NCBI GenBank assembly: GCA_032690845.1 | Contig: CM064434.1 | Location: 8,992,108 to 9,056,107, forward strand | DNA: 64,000 nt | From: Eleusine coracana subsp. coracana | Lineage: Eukaryota > Streptophyta > Magnoliopsida > Poales > Poaceae | Direction: 5' to 3' | Shown: in pieces, positions 11,701 through 23,239 of the stretch | Layout: each line of letters starts with the position of its first letter | Numbering within the stretch: the stretch's first letter is position 1 | Program-made: the position numbers and the translations under genes | Notes under the pieces: model-generated | What the model was told of the DNA's origin: nothing | Database searches by the model: none | What the model saw: only the letters and a program-made list of their open reading frames with translations

Positions 11701-12331
11701 CAATTGCTAGGGTTGACCACCTTGAGTAAGGTTGCCGGGAGAGATGAGGAGTGTTCCCATATTCAATGGTGAGGACTACAACTAGAGAGCAACTCAAAAT
11801 ACAAAGATCGTGATGTTTCTAAGTGTGTGTTTTGGAGTGAAGCCCCTCCTCTTTATTTATAGGGCCTAAAGTCGATTCTTGGAGTTCGTAACCACCGCCT
11901 AACGTGCACAAACGCCATTGGGAAGTCACCAGGAGCCAACACATGGCAGCAATGCACGAGGGAGGCCACTCCCTGTTCGGTCGACCCCCCCCCCCCTGTT
12001 CAGCTGAACTCCACACGTGCCCTCCATTCTCTGGTCCCCTGACATATTGGTCCTCTTGTCCAGTGTCACCCTTAGCTCGATTGTTAAGACGGTTTTCTTC
12101 CGTAAGTGGGCCATTCAATCGGTGTGCTTCACTATGATTGGCTTGAAGTACATTTCCACAAATCATGAGGCATTTAATCACTCCTTTTGGGCATATTCCT
12201 GCTTGTGAGCATTTCTCCAAGCACAAGTGGAATTTTATTATCTCTAACTAACACGCATCATGGGAATGTTGAATCCTCTTTTATTTTTAGTAATATTGAT
12301 GGTCGGAAATGGTAGTTAACGACCATCAACA
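11701..12331 (-). repeat. Probable 3' LTR of a minus-strand Athila-like element
   Basis: Read on the minus strand, a GGGGG-containing purine tract (12332-12345) is followed by TGTTGATGGTCGTTAAC, an LTR-like start. A TATA-like TATAAATA lies further in (11854-11861). The low-coordinate end is not defined and I found no second copy to confirm it, so the boundaries are approximate. Confidence 0.5.
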
Positions 12332-13842
12332 AACTCCCCCAACCTGGAGCTTTGCTCATCCCGATGCAAAAATAAAACATTAGGTTGTTGATCAGGAGTT
12401 TCTACAGCGTTTTCTATTCCCTCCATAGTACCAAGTGCACAACAAAATATTCTGTCTTTAATTGAATAAGTTGGCATTTGGTAACTCACGCTTTACCTTA
12501 GTCCCTATGAAGCTTTTGGCTTCTCTTCAACTTGGGTAGTTGAAAGACAAAAGAGTCTTTTGTAGGACACCAATCTCTCATCCATGTGTTGCACTTTCCA
12601 TCTAGAGGTTTTCAAAAGATTTTTGCAAATAAAACTAAGCTCCTCCAATGATTCTTTCGATCGCTCAATGTGTATAAATCCTTACCAAGTCATTTTGATG
12701 TTGCCTCTTTTTATTCCTACCTCTAAATAAGGCTTATATGGAGCTCTCAGTAGGGAACAACTGAGACATACTTGTAACACATATGTTGCTAAACCAAAAG
12801 ACTGAACCCACGGAGAAACAAGTCATACAATCTGATCAAGATGTGCATGTGTGTGGCATGTGGTGGAATGGTGGATACACCTTTTTATGTAGACTCTCTC
12901 TTTCTTGAACAAGCAATTTGGCCATGGCTATTTCTCTTTTTTTCCATCATGCTCTTGATTTGGAGCAATTATTTATTCCATTTTTTGTAGCCATGCCTTC
13001 CATGCAACTAATTGAGAGGGAGTCATAGAATGGTAATCATGGAGTATCTATTTTACCAACTTCTAGTGTAGAAGTTGAGCATATGATGGTGGATGCAATG
13101 GAAAGGAATTGCTATCTCCCGATGTAGGAGTTTAGGAAATGATGGTGGATGTGTACATGAATCTTGATCATAAAAGCATGAAATGGATCTCACAAAGGTC
13201 GCAAGCATTTTAATAAATCTCAATGTGAAAACAAGCAAAACGTTTTGCATTGAACTACAACATATGGCCATAGTAGCAATTTTCATCATTGAGGAACTTT
13301 TCAATTTTATCATTTTGAAAAATAAAATCTCCGGATGTTGAGGTTCACTTTGGGACAAAGATCATAGCAGCCCTATTCTAACCATATCATATATCACAAC
13401 AACCTAGACTTAGATCAAGCTCTTTGCAACCCACAAGTATTCAAGTTCAAGGCAAGCATGTTTAGACAACAAACTCAAAAAGTTGGGACAGTACTAAGTT
13501 GTATATGAGGGACTATAGAAGGATATAAAATAGAGAAACTATTCATCATCTAAAACATGAAGGCATAAAGATCCCTAGTATGCATGACAACCTACTATTT
13601 TTGTTCTTTTTAGTTTTGCAAATTTTTATTTGGTTTTATAGGTAATTTTGACAAAGTAAAAAAAAGAAAAAGTTGAGATACAAGTCACCTTGACGGGGGT
13701 GCTCCCCCAAGCTTGTCCTTGCTCAAGGTTGTTGGTTCGGATCAAATCCTATCCAACGGTAGTATGCCTCCGTATGGGCGTGGTGCACTCGTAGCTACTC
13801 CTGGAGGTGACGAAACTAGTCATCTCTATGCTGCTGCCTCTC
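12332..13842 (-). other. Non-coding interior of the Athila-like element
   Basis: AT-rich sequence with no pol domain on either strand. It contains phrases typical of grass gypsy 3' regions ('aactcccccaacctggagc', 'gtgctcccccaagcttg'). The expected protease, RT, RNase H and integrase are all missing. Confidence 0.45.
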
Positions 13843-14997
13843 TCAAGAGGTGTGGGCGTGAGTAGCAAGGGTGTTTTTCATCTCACCCATTCTCATGTCT
13901 AGATCGTCCATCCTCCTCGTAAGTTCCCTCAATTTCAGACCATAGTCATGATAACTAAAGCCCGAAAAAGAGTGACATCCATCTTGGTGTGGAGGTGTCC
14001 CAATCCACTCAGGGCCATGTCCCCATTGTGCATTACTAGCTTGCTGCCATGACCAACCTCGAGTCTCATACTGCTGCGGTGTAAACATCAAAGTAGGGTT
14101 GTTGGAATGCTCTAAGTCCGCAGTGTAATCATGGACTGGTGATGTAGTTCTTGCTGCACTAGTGGTGGCAGGCATTGTACTTGGTTGTTTGTGTCGATCG
14201 GCGGACCTTCTAGGTATTCCTTCTCTCTGCAGCGATTTGGTTAGTTCCCAACAACTATATAAATGATATCCCAGATTAGGAAGTGAGATTTCATTTGTAT
14301 AGCCAGGATAATAAACTATAATAGAACCATCAGGATGCTTATTTAAAGTGTGACCCTACTTAAGAAATTTAAAGTCTATCCTGGGGCGGGCTCAGTAATA
14401 TAATAAATTTTAGCATTAGTTAAAGCCCCGACCCCAGCAGCAATACGGGTCACTAAAGAAGTGCATTCAGCGGGTCCTAATCCCTTGATATATTCTAACC
14501 ATTGCCTAATCATGGCTTCAACAGGTGCAACAGGAATCTTAGCAATAACATCGTACAAGACACACAATTCATCATTAGGTATAGGTTTAGTGTCTTGTCT
14601 AGAGAAACAAGTCATAGCAAGTCACCTATACCACAGTTGTAGAGTTGGGTTGTGAATGTCACTAGTCCTAAAACGTTCACAAGATAACTCCCCTGAAATC
14701 CTTTGCAAAAAAGAAACCTTTTCAAAACCCAAGGTAGCACTCTCTAAATTAGTGTTGCAAGTGACTCAATCTAAGAATGGTGCTAAGGTTTTTTCAAGTG
14801 TGATGGTACTCCTTCCTGAACAAGCGGAAAAGTATCCCGTCGTTATCTTTTAGCAAGGTGCACAAAAACTGATTAGTGAGAAGGCATGAATTCTCCTCAG
14901 TGATGTGTGCAAATTCGGTCCAACCTAATGCATTCCAAATAGTAAGGAACTCAAAGTCCATACCTACGGTGGAAAGTAGGTTGTCGTCATATGTCAT
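13843..14997 (-). pseudogene. Athila-like Ty3-gypsy gag, broken
   Basis: Minus-strand pieces match the grass Athila-type gag ORF in order. 14997-14794 carries 'GMDFEFLTIWNALGW' and 'LLTNQFLCTLL..ILFRLF'. 14615-14376 carries 'LYDVIAKIPV', 'MIRQWLEYIKGLG' and 'ECTSLVTRIAAGVG'. 14175-13843 is the C-terminal part, rich in Thr/Gln with 'RELTRRMDDLDMRMGEMK'. Stops and frame changes separate the pieces. The family match is from memory of typical Athila gag wording. No pol follows, so this copy is non-autonomous or deleted. Confidence 0.7.
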
Positions 14998-15740
14998 AGT
15001 GTGGACGAAGCTGCGATTACACAGGCAGTTGTGGACTCATTGCTCATGCTGATCCAGTAGCTCGAGGTCGGTGTCGGCAAGAAGAACGTGTCGTTCATCA
15101 TCATCCTACATCTCGTCCTTAACGGGCGTGTACCTCATTGGTTCATGCTCGATGGAGAGGTGGGTGCTTGAGCTGCCGTGTGAACAGTGGGAACTCGAGT
15201 GCATCACTCATTGCATCAACACCTTGGCTTTCTTCATCTACACCACTTGAGCATAAACACAAGAACACCTCAAACGCGGGTTATATGTTAGTAAAATAAA
15301 ATCTGTCGGTCGTGTTATCTTGCCAAGCTTGTCAAAGAGACTCGAACAATCCAAAACAGAAAAGAAAAACTAAAAAGGGAAATATTTTTTGGTGGTTTTC
15401 GGAGTGACAACTTTGGATAAGCAAAAGGAAGCACAAGAGCAAAAGATTGGGGCAATGGGGGTGAAGTGAGAAATGAGCTTGAGCGGAAGAATTCTTCACC
15501 CTGGGCATCCAATTTATAGGACAATGTCCTAACAATCGAAAACGGCTAGGAGGGATGATGACGACATCCAGGCCAATATTCTCGGTCCAAATACCAGAAT
15601 CAGAGCTAAAAAGTTAGAAAAGGAAATGCATGACCAGAAATGATGGACCACCAGAAAGCTCCTGGGATGATGATAATTTTATACCTCAAGCGTGCTGATC
15701 CTGAATCTATTTATCGGAGCACATTGATAAGTGTGGACAG
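14998..15740 (-). other. Leader or 5' LTR region of the Athila-like element (uncertain)
   Basis: Lies upstream of the gag remnant on the minus strand and has a minus-strand TATA-like element (CCTATAAATT, 15511-15520). I found neither a tRNA primer site nor a copy of the 11.7-12.3 kb LTR, so the 5' LTR is not demonstrated. Confidence 0.35.
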
Positions 15741-16439
15741 GTGAAAGCTACCCCTAATACCTATACCATATATATTTTTATGAATGTTATATTCTACTTT
15801 GCATGCATTTCAGGTGGTGTGACGTGCATGGAAGAATTAAAGGAGGACAACAGCTGCTTCAATATTAAGGCCAACAAAAGCTATAAGGAAGTGCCCATTA
15901 TTCTTGTAGTGATGTTTAATTGCAAGCACAAGAAGCTAAACCATTCAAGTCCACTATCAGCTCACGCAATGAAGGATGCTTCAGTTCCCAGCTATATCTA
16001 TTATTATTTTATTGCAATGTGAAACTGAAAACAGCTGTATAGCACTATAAAATCAATGTACTAGGCACTAACGTGGGCACCTTTTGGAATACTATATTCA
16101 GAATACACTCAATTGTGTTGTTCATATCACGTGAGTCTTGAGGGGCTTGTTACACTTGTTCTTTCGACTCCTGAGGGAGTTGTAGAACGCCAAACTGTGG
16201 TTCACCCACTTTGTGCCTTCACGTCTATACGACGTGATTGTGTGGGCTGGCTTTGTTGGTACATGGAAGGGCGATTGTCTCGGTAGTTCATCACGTGTGA
16301 AAAATCTCGTGGTGTGTTGCCTCTTTGTCAGGTCACATACTAATACTTATCAAGTTCTTGACATCCTTCAAGAAGATCGGGCCACAAGAAGTTCTTGACA
16401 TAGCTTAGGGAACCCTAGCAATTCCCTACGATCAAAATT
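15741..16439. other. Unassigned sequence
   Basis: No recognised domain or repeat boundary. A short open stretch at 15741-16022 has four to five cysteines but no convincing family pattern. Confidence 0.4.
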
Positions 16440-17149
16440 GAACCCACTCAGAAAGTTTGAAATAAGTTGAACATAATTTAAATGAAATTTGATCAAATTT
16501 GAACATCATTCGAACTGCAAGTTCAATATTTTTAACATAACATAGTGACACCAAAAATATATATTGCATGTAGGTTAGGGTTCAGTTCAATTTTAAGAAA
16601 AATCCCAGATTTTTCTTTCATTATTAGATGCCCCAAATAAATGCCCAAATGTCTAAAAACAAATTAGCTTTGAAAAATTCCGGTTCAAATTTAAATGCAA
16701 GTTGTTGAACATTATCATTTTCTAAATTTAGTGCTGATCGTGCTGAACACCCCAGCGTTTTTATTATTCTCACAGGAGCCCTACAATTTAGGATATGGAA
16801 TTGACAAAATCTGGCAGTTCGGAATTTTTTAAAAAAAATAAAAAGCAGTGTGGGGTCTGCTTGTCAGCCAACCAGGCCGCCATTTTCCTCACCACTGGCC
16901 GCCACGTGCATGGCACTGAGCCGCGGCCTCTGAATACCAACGCTCGCCCCCGGTTTCGTCATTTCCACCACTCCATCGCCCTCCCTCAGACTCGCCTCGC
17001 TCTCTCGCTCTCAGATCATTCTCCCTGCTGCTCGCCCGCCATGGGAGCCGAGAGCGAAGCCCCCCGCGCCAGAGCCGCCCTGCTGCTTCCCCACCCTCAA
17101 ACCTCATGGGTGAAGCCGCCTTCACCCCATCCACCTTCGTGCGCCCCGA
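16440..17149. repeat. Dispersed repeat fragment, copy 1
   Basis: An AT-rich part with 'caaatttgaac' phrases is followed by 'ccaaataaatgcccaaa', then a GC-rich part with 'cttgtcagccaacc' and 'gccgccac'. The same order of blocks recurs at 53480-54485. I suspect LTR material of a gypsy-type element but cannot show it. Confidence 0.45.
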
Positions 17150-17919
17150 CTAGTATTGTTCTGGTGCTTTGTTGCAGAAACATTATGGACACGTCCAGTA
17201 GACCCAAACCTTAAGAGTGAAGTTGGCCAAAACATACGCAACAGAGGCCATGAGCCGATCGGCAACATGTTGACATTGACTCATATCAAGCAACCGATAT
17301 TAGGTAACTAACCAAAAGTCATAAATTAGGAAGAATTAAGATTCTAAAAGATCTAAAAGTACTCTCAAAGAAACTCCAATGCAGAGCAGAGGCCCACTTG
17401 GAAGTCATTAGAAAATGAGAAATGAATCGAAAGACATTAGATGAAGAACTGGAGACGGTTGATCAGCGCCAAGACATAGACGATTGGTGCAATACTGACA
17501 TTGGTTTAAAACCATCTTATGACCTCCTTGTGCCCACATAAATAGTTGGAACCAGCCTATATTGGTGGGGGTGATGCAGATAGGACTAGACAACCAAGTT
17601 TAGAGGCGCCGAGTCTCTAGTGGGATAGGTTCAATACTTGCCTCCATGGTGATGATGTTTCTTGTATCTTAAATTAAGCTTGAAAGTTACGAGTTTCTTA
17701 CACAATATAAATATATTCAAGATTTTTGAAAGCATACCAATATGACTTATGCAAAAGAGTGGTGTGACCCAATGGTGACTTTGGAAAAATTGCTGTTACA
17801 TGATGATGATCTTCTTTTTCTGGACGATGATACTCGCTATAAGAGCATTGTTCGTGCTATATATATATTAGTATTTATCATTGACAAGATGAGATATTTC
17901 TCTTTCTGTCCACAAGGGT
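17150..17919. repeat. ~770 bp repeat unit, copy 1
   Basis: Nearly identical to 47728-48499. Both begin at 'agtattgttc', share 'ccaaaccttaagagtgaag' and 'gagccgatcggcaacatg', and end at 'tctgtccacaagggtt'. The flanks differ completely on both sides, so the unit is sharply bounded. No terminal inverted repeat or coding domain is obvious. Confidence 0.75.
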
Positions 17920-18494
17920 TGTCAATTTCTATCAGCTCTAACTACTTTGTGGCAGCCATGAAAGGGATACATTGTTATCTCAAAGGCATTTCCTCTCTTG
18001 GCCGACACATCACTATAATCAGTATTCTTCTTGCTGAGCGTGGTTTTGGACGCTGATTGGGCCGGCTAATGTGATTATCGACGTAGTATCAACATTTTTG
18101 CTATTTTTCTTAGTCCCAACTAGTTTCATGGAGCTCTTGCAAGAGCCAACTGTGTTGAGGCGCACGGATGTTGTATATAAAGTTCTTGCTAATGCCACTG
18201 CTCAACTCATTTGGATTCAAACATTATGGCTTCTGAACTTGGAGTCCGTCTGTACAGTCACCAATGCTTTGGTCTGACAATATTGGCGCCACTTATTTGT
18301 CTGCAAATCTTATTTTTTGTGCACGTACCAAACTTATTGAGATGGACTATGGTCATGTTGCCTCCAAGGAGCTTGACATCGGGTTTGTCTCATCTAAGGA
18401 TCAGGTGGCTGACATCATGACAAAGTTGTTAGCATCGCTGTTATTTCACAAATTTAGAAGCAATCTGAATCTAGTTGCGCCTAGTCCAGATTGA
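17920..18494 (+). pseudogene. Copia RNase H remnant (plus strand)
   Basis: Fragments of the copia RT/RNase H end are readable across frames. They are 'KGIHCYLKGISSLG' (about 17960-18000), a DADWAG-coding stretch near 18050, and at 18264-18494 'MLWSDNIGATYLSAN', 'DQVADIMTK' and 'KFRSNLNL'. It is followed by the 'ttgagggaag..' pre-LTR sequence. The 5' part of the element is absent, replaced by the ~770 bp repeat unit. Confidence 0.75.
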
Positions 18495-18503
18495 GGGAAG
18501 GTG

Positions 18504-18518
18504 TTTTTTTTTTTGCGA
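18504..18518. other. Poly(T)-GCGA micro-insertion
   Basis: Eleven T followed by GCGA interrupt the pre-LTR purine sequence of the copia remnant. A similar 'gaggga-aggtgtt' / 'gaagggagggtgtt' stretch lies on each side, as if a target duplication had formed. Compare 32825-32845. Confidence 0.4.
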
Positions 18519-18529
18519 GGAAGGGAGGG

Positions 18530-19303
18530 TGTTAAACATAATAGGACCTTTTATTTGAGACAAACATACTAGGACTCTATTTGTAAAGGATCTGCGTCTC
18601 GGATTTTCTTCCTGTGTACTCCGCCAAACCTTACAATCCGGGCTCTGCGACTAGGTCGGTCACATGGAGCGGAGAAGATCCCGGCCGGGATGTTGTGTTG
18701 TACTGTTGTTGGCGTTGGCGAGACAGGATATGCATTGGGTAGCAGAGTGCAAAAAGGGTCACAAGTCAACGGCGATATTATATTAAGAATGGAGATGAGC
18801 TCTACCATCTGGCGGGTGCTGCTTAGAAAAAACGGAGGTGGATGTTCATGCTGCTCACCGACGGTACTGCTGCTCTTTATTTTCCATTCTACAGCACGTT
18901 CGTCCGCCGACGAGCTAAACAGAGAAAAGTGAGTAAATTCCTGTCTTTGTAGATCCCTGGCAGCACAATGCCCTGAGAGCATCATCTATCCTTGGCTGAA
19001 CATTGAAGGAGAGACGAGAGAGCTTCTCTCCCTCGTCCAAACTTTGCATGATACTCTGTTTCGGAATAGGGACAATCTCTAGTGAGATTAAACCACCCTT
19101 TTTCACTAAAATAAATCAAAATATGTTCATCATGAGATTTTTTTGTTGACAAACTTAATTCGTGCCTATATTCATTCAACGAAAGAGTACAGACACTGGA
19201 GCAAGCATGCTCCAAAGACAAAGCAATCGTAAGAGACTGCAGATGACAAGGCTCTCAGAGAGCAGAGAAGAACGACTATCAACGGGCTAGCCGCTGAAGT
19301 GTC
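18530..19303 (+). repeat. Start of a copia 3' LTR, then unassigned sequence
   Basis: TGTTAAACATAATAGG directly after a purine tract is the usual start of a copia 3' LTR. I cannot place its end, and the later part of this interval is not assigned. Confidence 0.45.
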
Positions 19304-19311
19304 ATCGGGAG

Positions 19312-20133
19312 CAGTGCCGGTCCTGAGTTTTTAGGGGCCCAGGGCCAATCAATAAGCCGAGGCCTCTCTATATATATCTAAACTAAAATTTATTTGTATA
19401 TGAAGAAATATTATTATTATAAAATAAATAATATTCATGTAAAATGATTTGTATATAGTACCTCTAAAAGTTTCTTCTAACATTTCTAAACGGGAAGTCA
19501 CTGATGATGGTGTTGGTGTCAATCTTGTCCAACAATTTCTTTTCAATGCATAAATTGACTAAACAACTTAAAGGGATGCACACTTTCTTGTCGACATGAT
19601 CGTTTGCTAAACATTGTAGATAAAAAGTGATAGAATCAGTCATTTGGTCATGTAATTACAAACTTAGGTCGATCATATGCCAATTAGCAAAGGAATTAGG
19701 GGCCCGTAGATTATAGAACTGTAGACTACACACCTCTTACAGCAGCCAGGCGCAACTTGCAAGGGACTAGAGCAGTGCTAGCAGCAAGCACGACAACGAT
19801 CGTCAAAGTTGAAATGTTGTTGTGCCACCGCACGAGAATTGCGATGCCAAGGAAAAATATCATCGCTACCTGAACCTGATGTCGTTTCAGCCAGTGGCTT
19901 TAAGCTTACTGATTGGATTGGATGGGCACGAAGGCCCTTAAGTTATATGGTAGACCGCTTGTCAAGAGTCCTAAGTCCTGACAGAGCTCATTTGTTTAGA
20001 TTTTTTGCTAAAGGAAACCAAAAAACAAACTGGCCTTTATATCTGTATACGTACATAAGCTATAGGGAGGGGGCCCTCAGAATTAGGAGCCCAGGGCGGC
20101 TGCCCTGCCTGCCCCCCGCCTGGGCCGGCTCTG
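19312..20133. mobile_element. Non-autonomous hAT-like DNA transposon
   Basis: Left end CAGTGCCGGTCC, right end GGGCCGGCTCTG (reverse complement CAGAGCCGGCCC), so the termini are imperfect inverted repeats of the CAG..CTG hAT type. Flanking 8-bp sequences atcgggag (19304-19311) and gttgggag (20134-20141) match at 6 of 8 positions, as expected for an aged hAT target duplication. 'GGGCCC' phrases are frequent near both ends. About 820 bp, and no transposase domain is visible. Confidence 0.7.
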
Positions 20134-20141
20134 GTTGGGAG

Positions 20142-21652
20142 GGCCTCGCTTAAAACAAGCATGAGGCTGGTGGCTTCTACCTACATGATGGGACATCGTT
20201 GGTGAAGGATAAGGTTGACGTTCATTTGGACACATAAGGAAGGTGAAAGCAGCACCTTTGGTTGACCACACATAAGAAGTACGTACCAGATCTGCCTCAT
20301 ATTGAGCGGAGCACCCATAGCGATCACCATTTTTCAGAACATGAGTACGGAATGTCTTCGAGGACGTAGAGGAGTCAGATACCATGAGTAGTCTGGATTG
20401 AAGTGCTTGATATCCTGCAATAGCACTACACACACTGAGGACACCACATGCCTGGGGAAGGTGTCATCAAAGGTCTGGCACGGAGAGGCCAAAGCTTCGG
20501 AAGAGGAGGAAGACGGTGTTGGCTGATATCGCCGGCCGATTCATAGATGTTAGAACATCGGCAGCAGCATGTTAAAGAGCATCTTCTCCCTTATCGAGGG
20601 TCGACGACATGGTAAAGGTTTCCAGGACTCGGTGGAGCAGTGTCAGCTTGGTGGAGAGGGCGGCGCAGTGGTAGACAAGTCCGACACAGGGCCAGACAAG
20701 TTTGGCAGGGATGGAGACCATCTGCACTGGTATGAGGCGGGGGAGCTGACGCGGAGGACAGGGTGGCATGGGAGGTACCGGCGAGGCGGACCCAGAAGAA
20801 TCCACCATGGCAGTCCATGGAGAAGCCGACACAAGCCCAGACCGACCGAGAGAAGGCCTTGGATTTGAGGTGAGGCAGCACGGATCCAGTCCGAGGTGGG
20901 GCGGATCTGGGAGCACCCACCCAGATGGAGCCATTGCCAACGATGGAAGGGGTGGAAGGGGAGGAAGCTGAAAAAAAAAATATTTTATTGGAACTCCTTT
21001 CACATCCGGCCAGCTGGCGATGAAGAATGGCGTGCTGCCCACGGCGACGACGGCGACCGACCAGAGAAGGAAAAGATGGCGGCACAAGGCCCCCATCAGG
21101 GAAGCTCCAAAACCTCACCTAAACTACAGCTACGAGGTTACTGGAGGAGGGGCTTCCCTCTCCTGCCGTCGGCGAGCCGGAGGAGAAAGGAGCGGGGTGG
21201 CGGCTGCGGGCTGGAAGTTAGGGTTTCTCGGGTGTCTCGCCGTCCTATAGAAGGACTATAGTCCGGCTTGCCTTCATAATGAGAGTTCATTCATCTCTGG
21301 TCAACTGCAGGATCTCGGGAGCGAGTGTAAAAGTGAACCCTACATTGATAGGGCAAGCTCCACTGTTGCTTTTGTGCAGGATGTCGCGTGCGTGCAGGGG
21401 TGCACAGTCAAGCTGGCTATGAAGATCGTGAGGTGCCGCCCGAGGAAGGCGAAGGTCCACTACTACTCGTCTTACTATTTCACTACACGACTGATGTAAT
21501 AGAATTTCAGATTAGGAGCAGGGGATGTCGATTTCACTGGAGGACAACGCGAGACTTCGCAGCGGCAACCAGCGACATCGCGGCGAAGGGACCAGACACC
21601 AGAGTGCATCGGCATCTTTGTTGAGCGTCAATGGGGAGGGATGGAAGAGCTC
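20142..21652. other. GC-rich unassigned region
   Basis: Several long overlapping open frames on both strands (for example 20572-21118 minus) are explained by the high GC content. None shows a domain I recognise. It may be the leader of a lost retroelement or captured sequence. Confidence 0.4.
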
Positions 21653-21657
21653 AATAA

Positions 21658-22028
21658 TGTTAGAATAATTCTTGTGCTAGGATAGTTTACTTACAGTTCA
21701 TGTTATTTGCTTAGTCAAGTTTGTTAGGCGCGTGACTTGATCAGCGAGTCGTGCGCAGCCGTGAGCTCTAACATGCGCTGGTTCTCACGGGAGCGCGTTG
21801 TGCGTTGTGGACCACATTTGTGGGGCATGGCGGACATGTAGGAGCGTAGTGCTCTGAATCAGTTTGTAGTTTGTTATAAAAAGCAATACATAGAGTGGAA
21901 AACGCTGCCCCCATTAGCAGCACAAGTTCGTGTGTGTTTGAGTTACAGAGAGCTCGTGTTGTGTGTGTGTGTTCGTTCTGAGTTTGCCGGTGATGTTCGT
22001 CTCGTTGTGCCTCCGGTATTCTCCAACA
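21658..22028 (+). repeat. 5' LTR of copia element 2
   Basis: TGTTAG..CCAACA, 371 bp. A TATA box TATAAAAA lies at 21875-21882, so transcription would start about 30 bp downstream. Hand comparison with the 3' LTR gives about 24 differences, mostly transitions. Confidence 0.95.
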
Positions 22029-22030
22029 AG

Positions 22031-22043
22031 TGGCATCAGAGCC
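22031..22043 (+). other. Primer binding site of copia element 2
   Basis: TGGCATCAGAGCC, one base different from the standard TGGTATCAGAGCC complementary to initiator tRNA-Met, two bases after the LTR. Confidence 0.88.
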
Positions 22044-22116
22044 GGTTGCGGGCCGGGACTCGATCGCGGCGAGGTATCGTCATTGGAATCACAACTGTGC
22101 GATCGACTACGCACTG

Positions 22117-23163
22117 ATGGCCAGCGGTGGCAAGAACGCCGGCGACAACTCCAGCAGCGGCACTGTGATCCATCGGGTGGTTCGTGAGGTGAGCGGCGGG
22201 ACTAGCTACCCCGCCATCACCAAGACCAACTACTCTGATTGGACCATGTTGATGAAGGTGAAGCTGAAGGCTCGAGGTCTTTGGAAGACTATCGAGAAGT
22301 GCGGCAACGACCCTCAGGAAGGCATGATGGCACTTGACGCTCTTTGTAGTGCCATGCCGAAGGAGATGGTCCCAGCAATCGCCAACAAGAAAACGGCGAA
22401 CGAAGCATGGGAGGCGATCAAGGTCATGCGGGTCGGTGACGATCGTGTGAGGAAGGCAAGTGCGCAGATGCTTTGGCGAAAGTTTGACGCAGCGGCTTTC
22501 AAGGAGGGCGAGACCGTGGAGGATTTCTCCCTCCGACTAAGTGCCATGGCGGCGACCCTGGCAACGCTTGGGGAACCGGTGGAGGAGGTCAAGCAGATTC
22601 AGAAGCTATTTCCACTTCGATTTCGCTAGATCGTGCTGGCCATTGAAACGCTGCTCGATGTCTCCACCTTAACTCTGGCAGACGCCACGGGTCGACTAAA
22701 GGCGGCTGAGGACTCGTACGAGCCAGCACCGTCATCCCTGGAGCATGAAGGGAGATTGTATCTGACGGAGGAAGAGTGGGATGCGAGGAGGAAGAAGCGC
22801 GACACTCAGCAAGGCTCCGGCAGTAACTCTGGCGGCGGCTCATGGCGTGGCGGCGGCAACAGCCGCGGTCATGGCCGTGGGCGAGGAAGAGGTCGAGGCC
22901 CACCACGAAACAGCCCAGGGGATAACTCAGGTAAGCCCACGGGTGATGAGTGCAGAAGGTGTGGAAAATTAGGCCATTGGGCCCGTGAGTGCAAATCAAG
23001 GCCCAGAAGAGAACAAGCCAACGTGGTCCAGGATGAAGAGGAGGCATCGCTGCTGTTCGTGAGGACCTCGCCAGAACCGCTCACACCTGCCCCAAATCCG
23101 CCACCGGTGAGGTCGTCGGAGGTGGCTCGACCGGCGGGAGCTGTGGGCGCTGGCGGATCTTGA
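22117..23163 (+). pseudogene. gag of copia element 2
   Basis: The ATG at 22117 (MASGGKN) is the likely start; earlier in-frame codons overlap the primer site. The N-terminal 'TKTNYSDWTMLMKVKLKARG' and the following helical part are the DUF4219/UBN2 capsid type. A stop at 22627-22629 interrupts the C-terminal half. The Gly/Arg-rich stretch (about 22835-22920) and CCHC zinc knuckle 'CRRCGKLGHWAREC' (about 22950-22995) are intact. Frame is conserved across the stop. Confidence 0.9.
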
Positions 23164-23239
23164 AGAACGGCGGCAGGATCCGGTGAGCCAGTGACGCTGC
23201 AGGAGCAGAAGGTCTTTGCCCACCTTGGTGCAGAGGAGG

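Noticed and set aside
15741..16022. Short open stretch with several cysteines, considered as a third defensin-like gene
   Set aside because: The cysteine spacing does not fit the pair at 27 and 46.5 kb, there is no clean signal peptide at a plausible start, and no shared promoter block.
20572..21118. Long overlapping minus-strand open frames (174-175 codons)
   Set aside because: Open in several frames at once because of GC content; no domain, no codon-use signal I can see.
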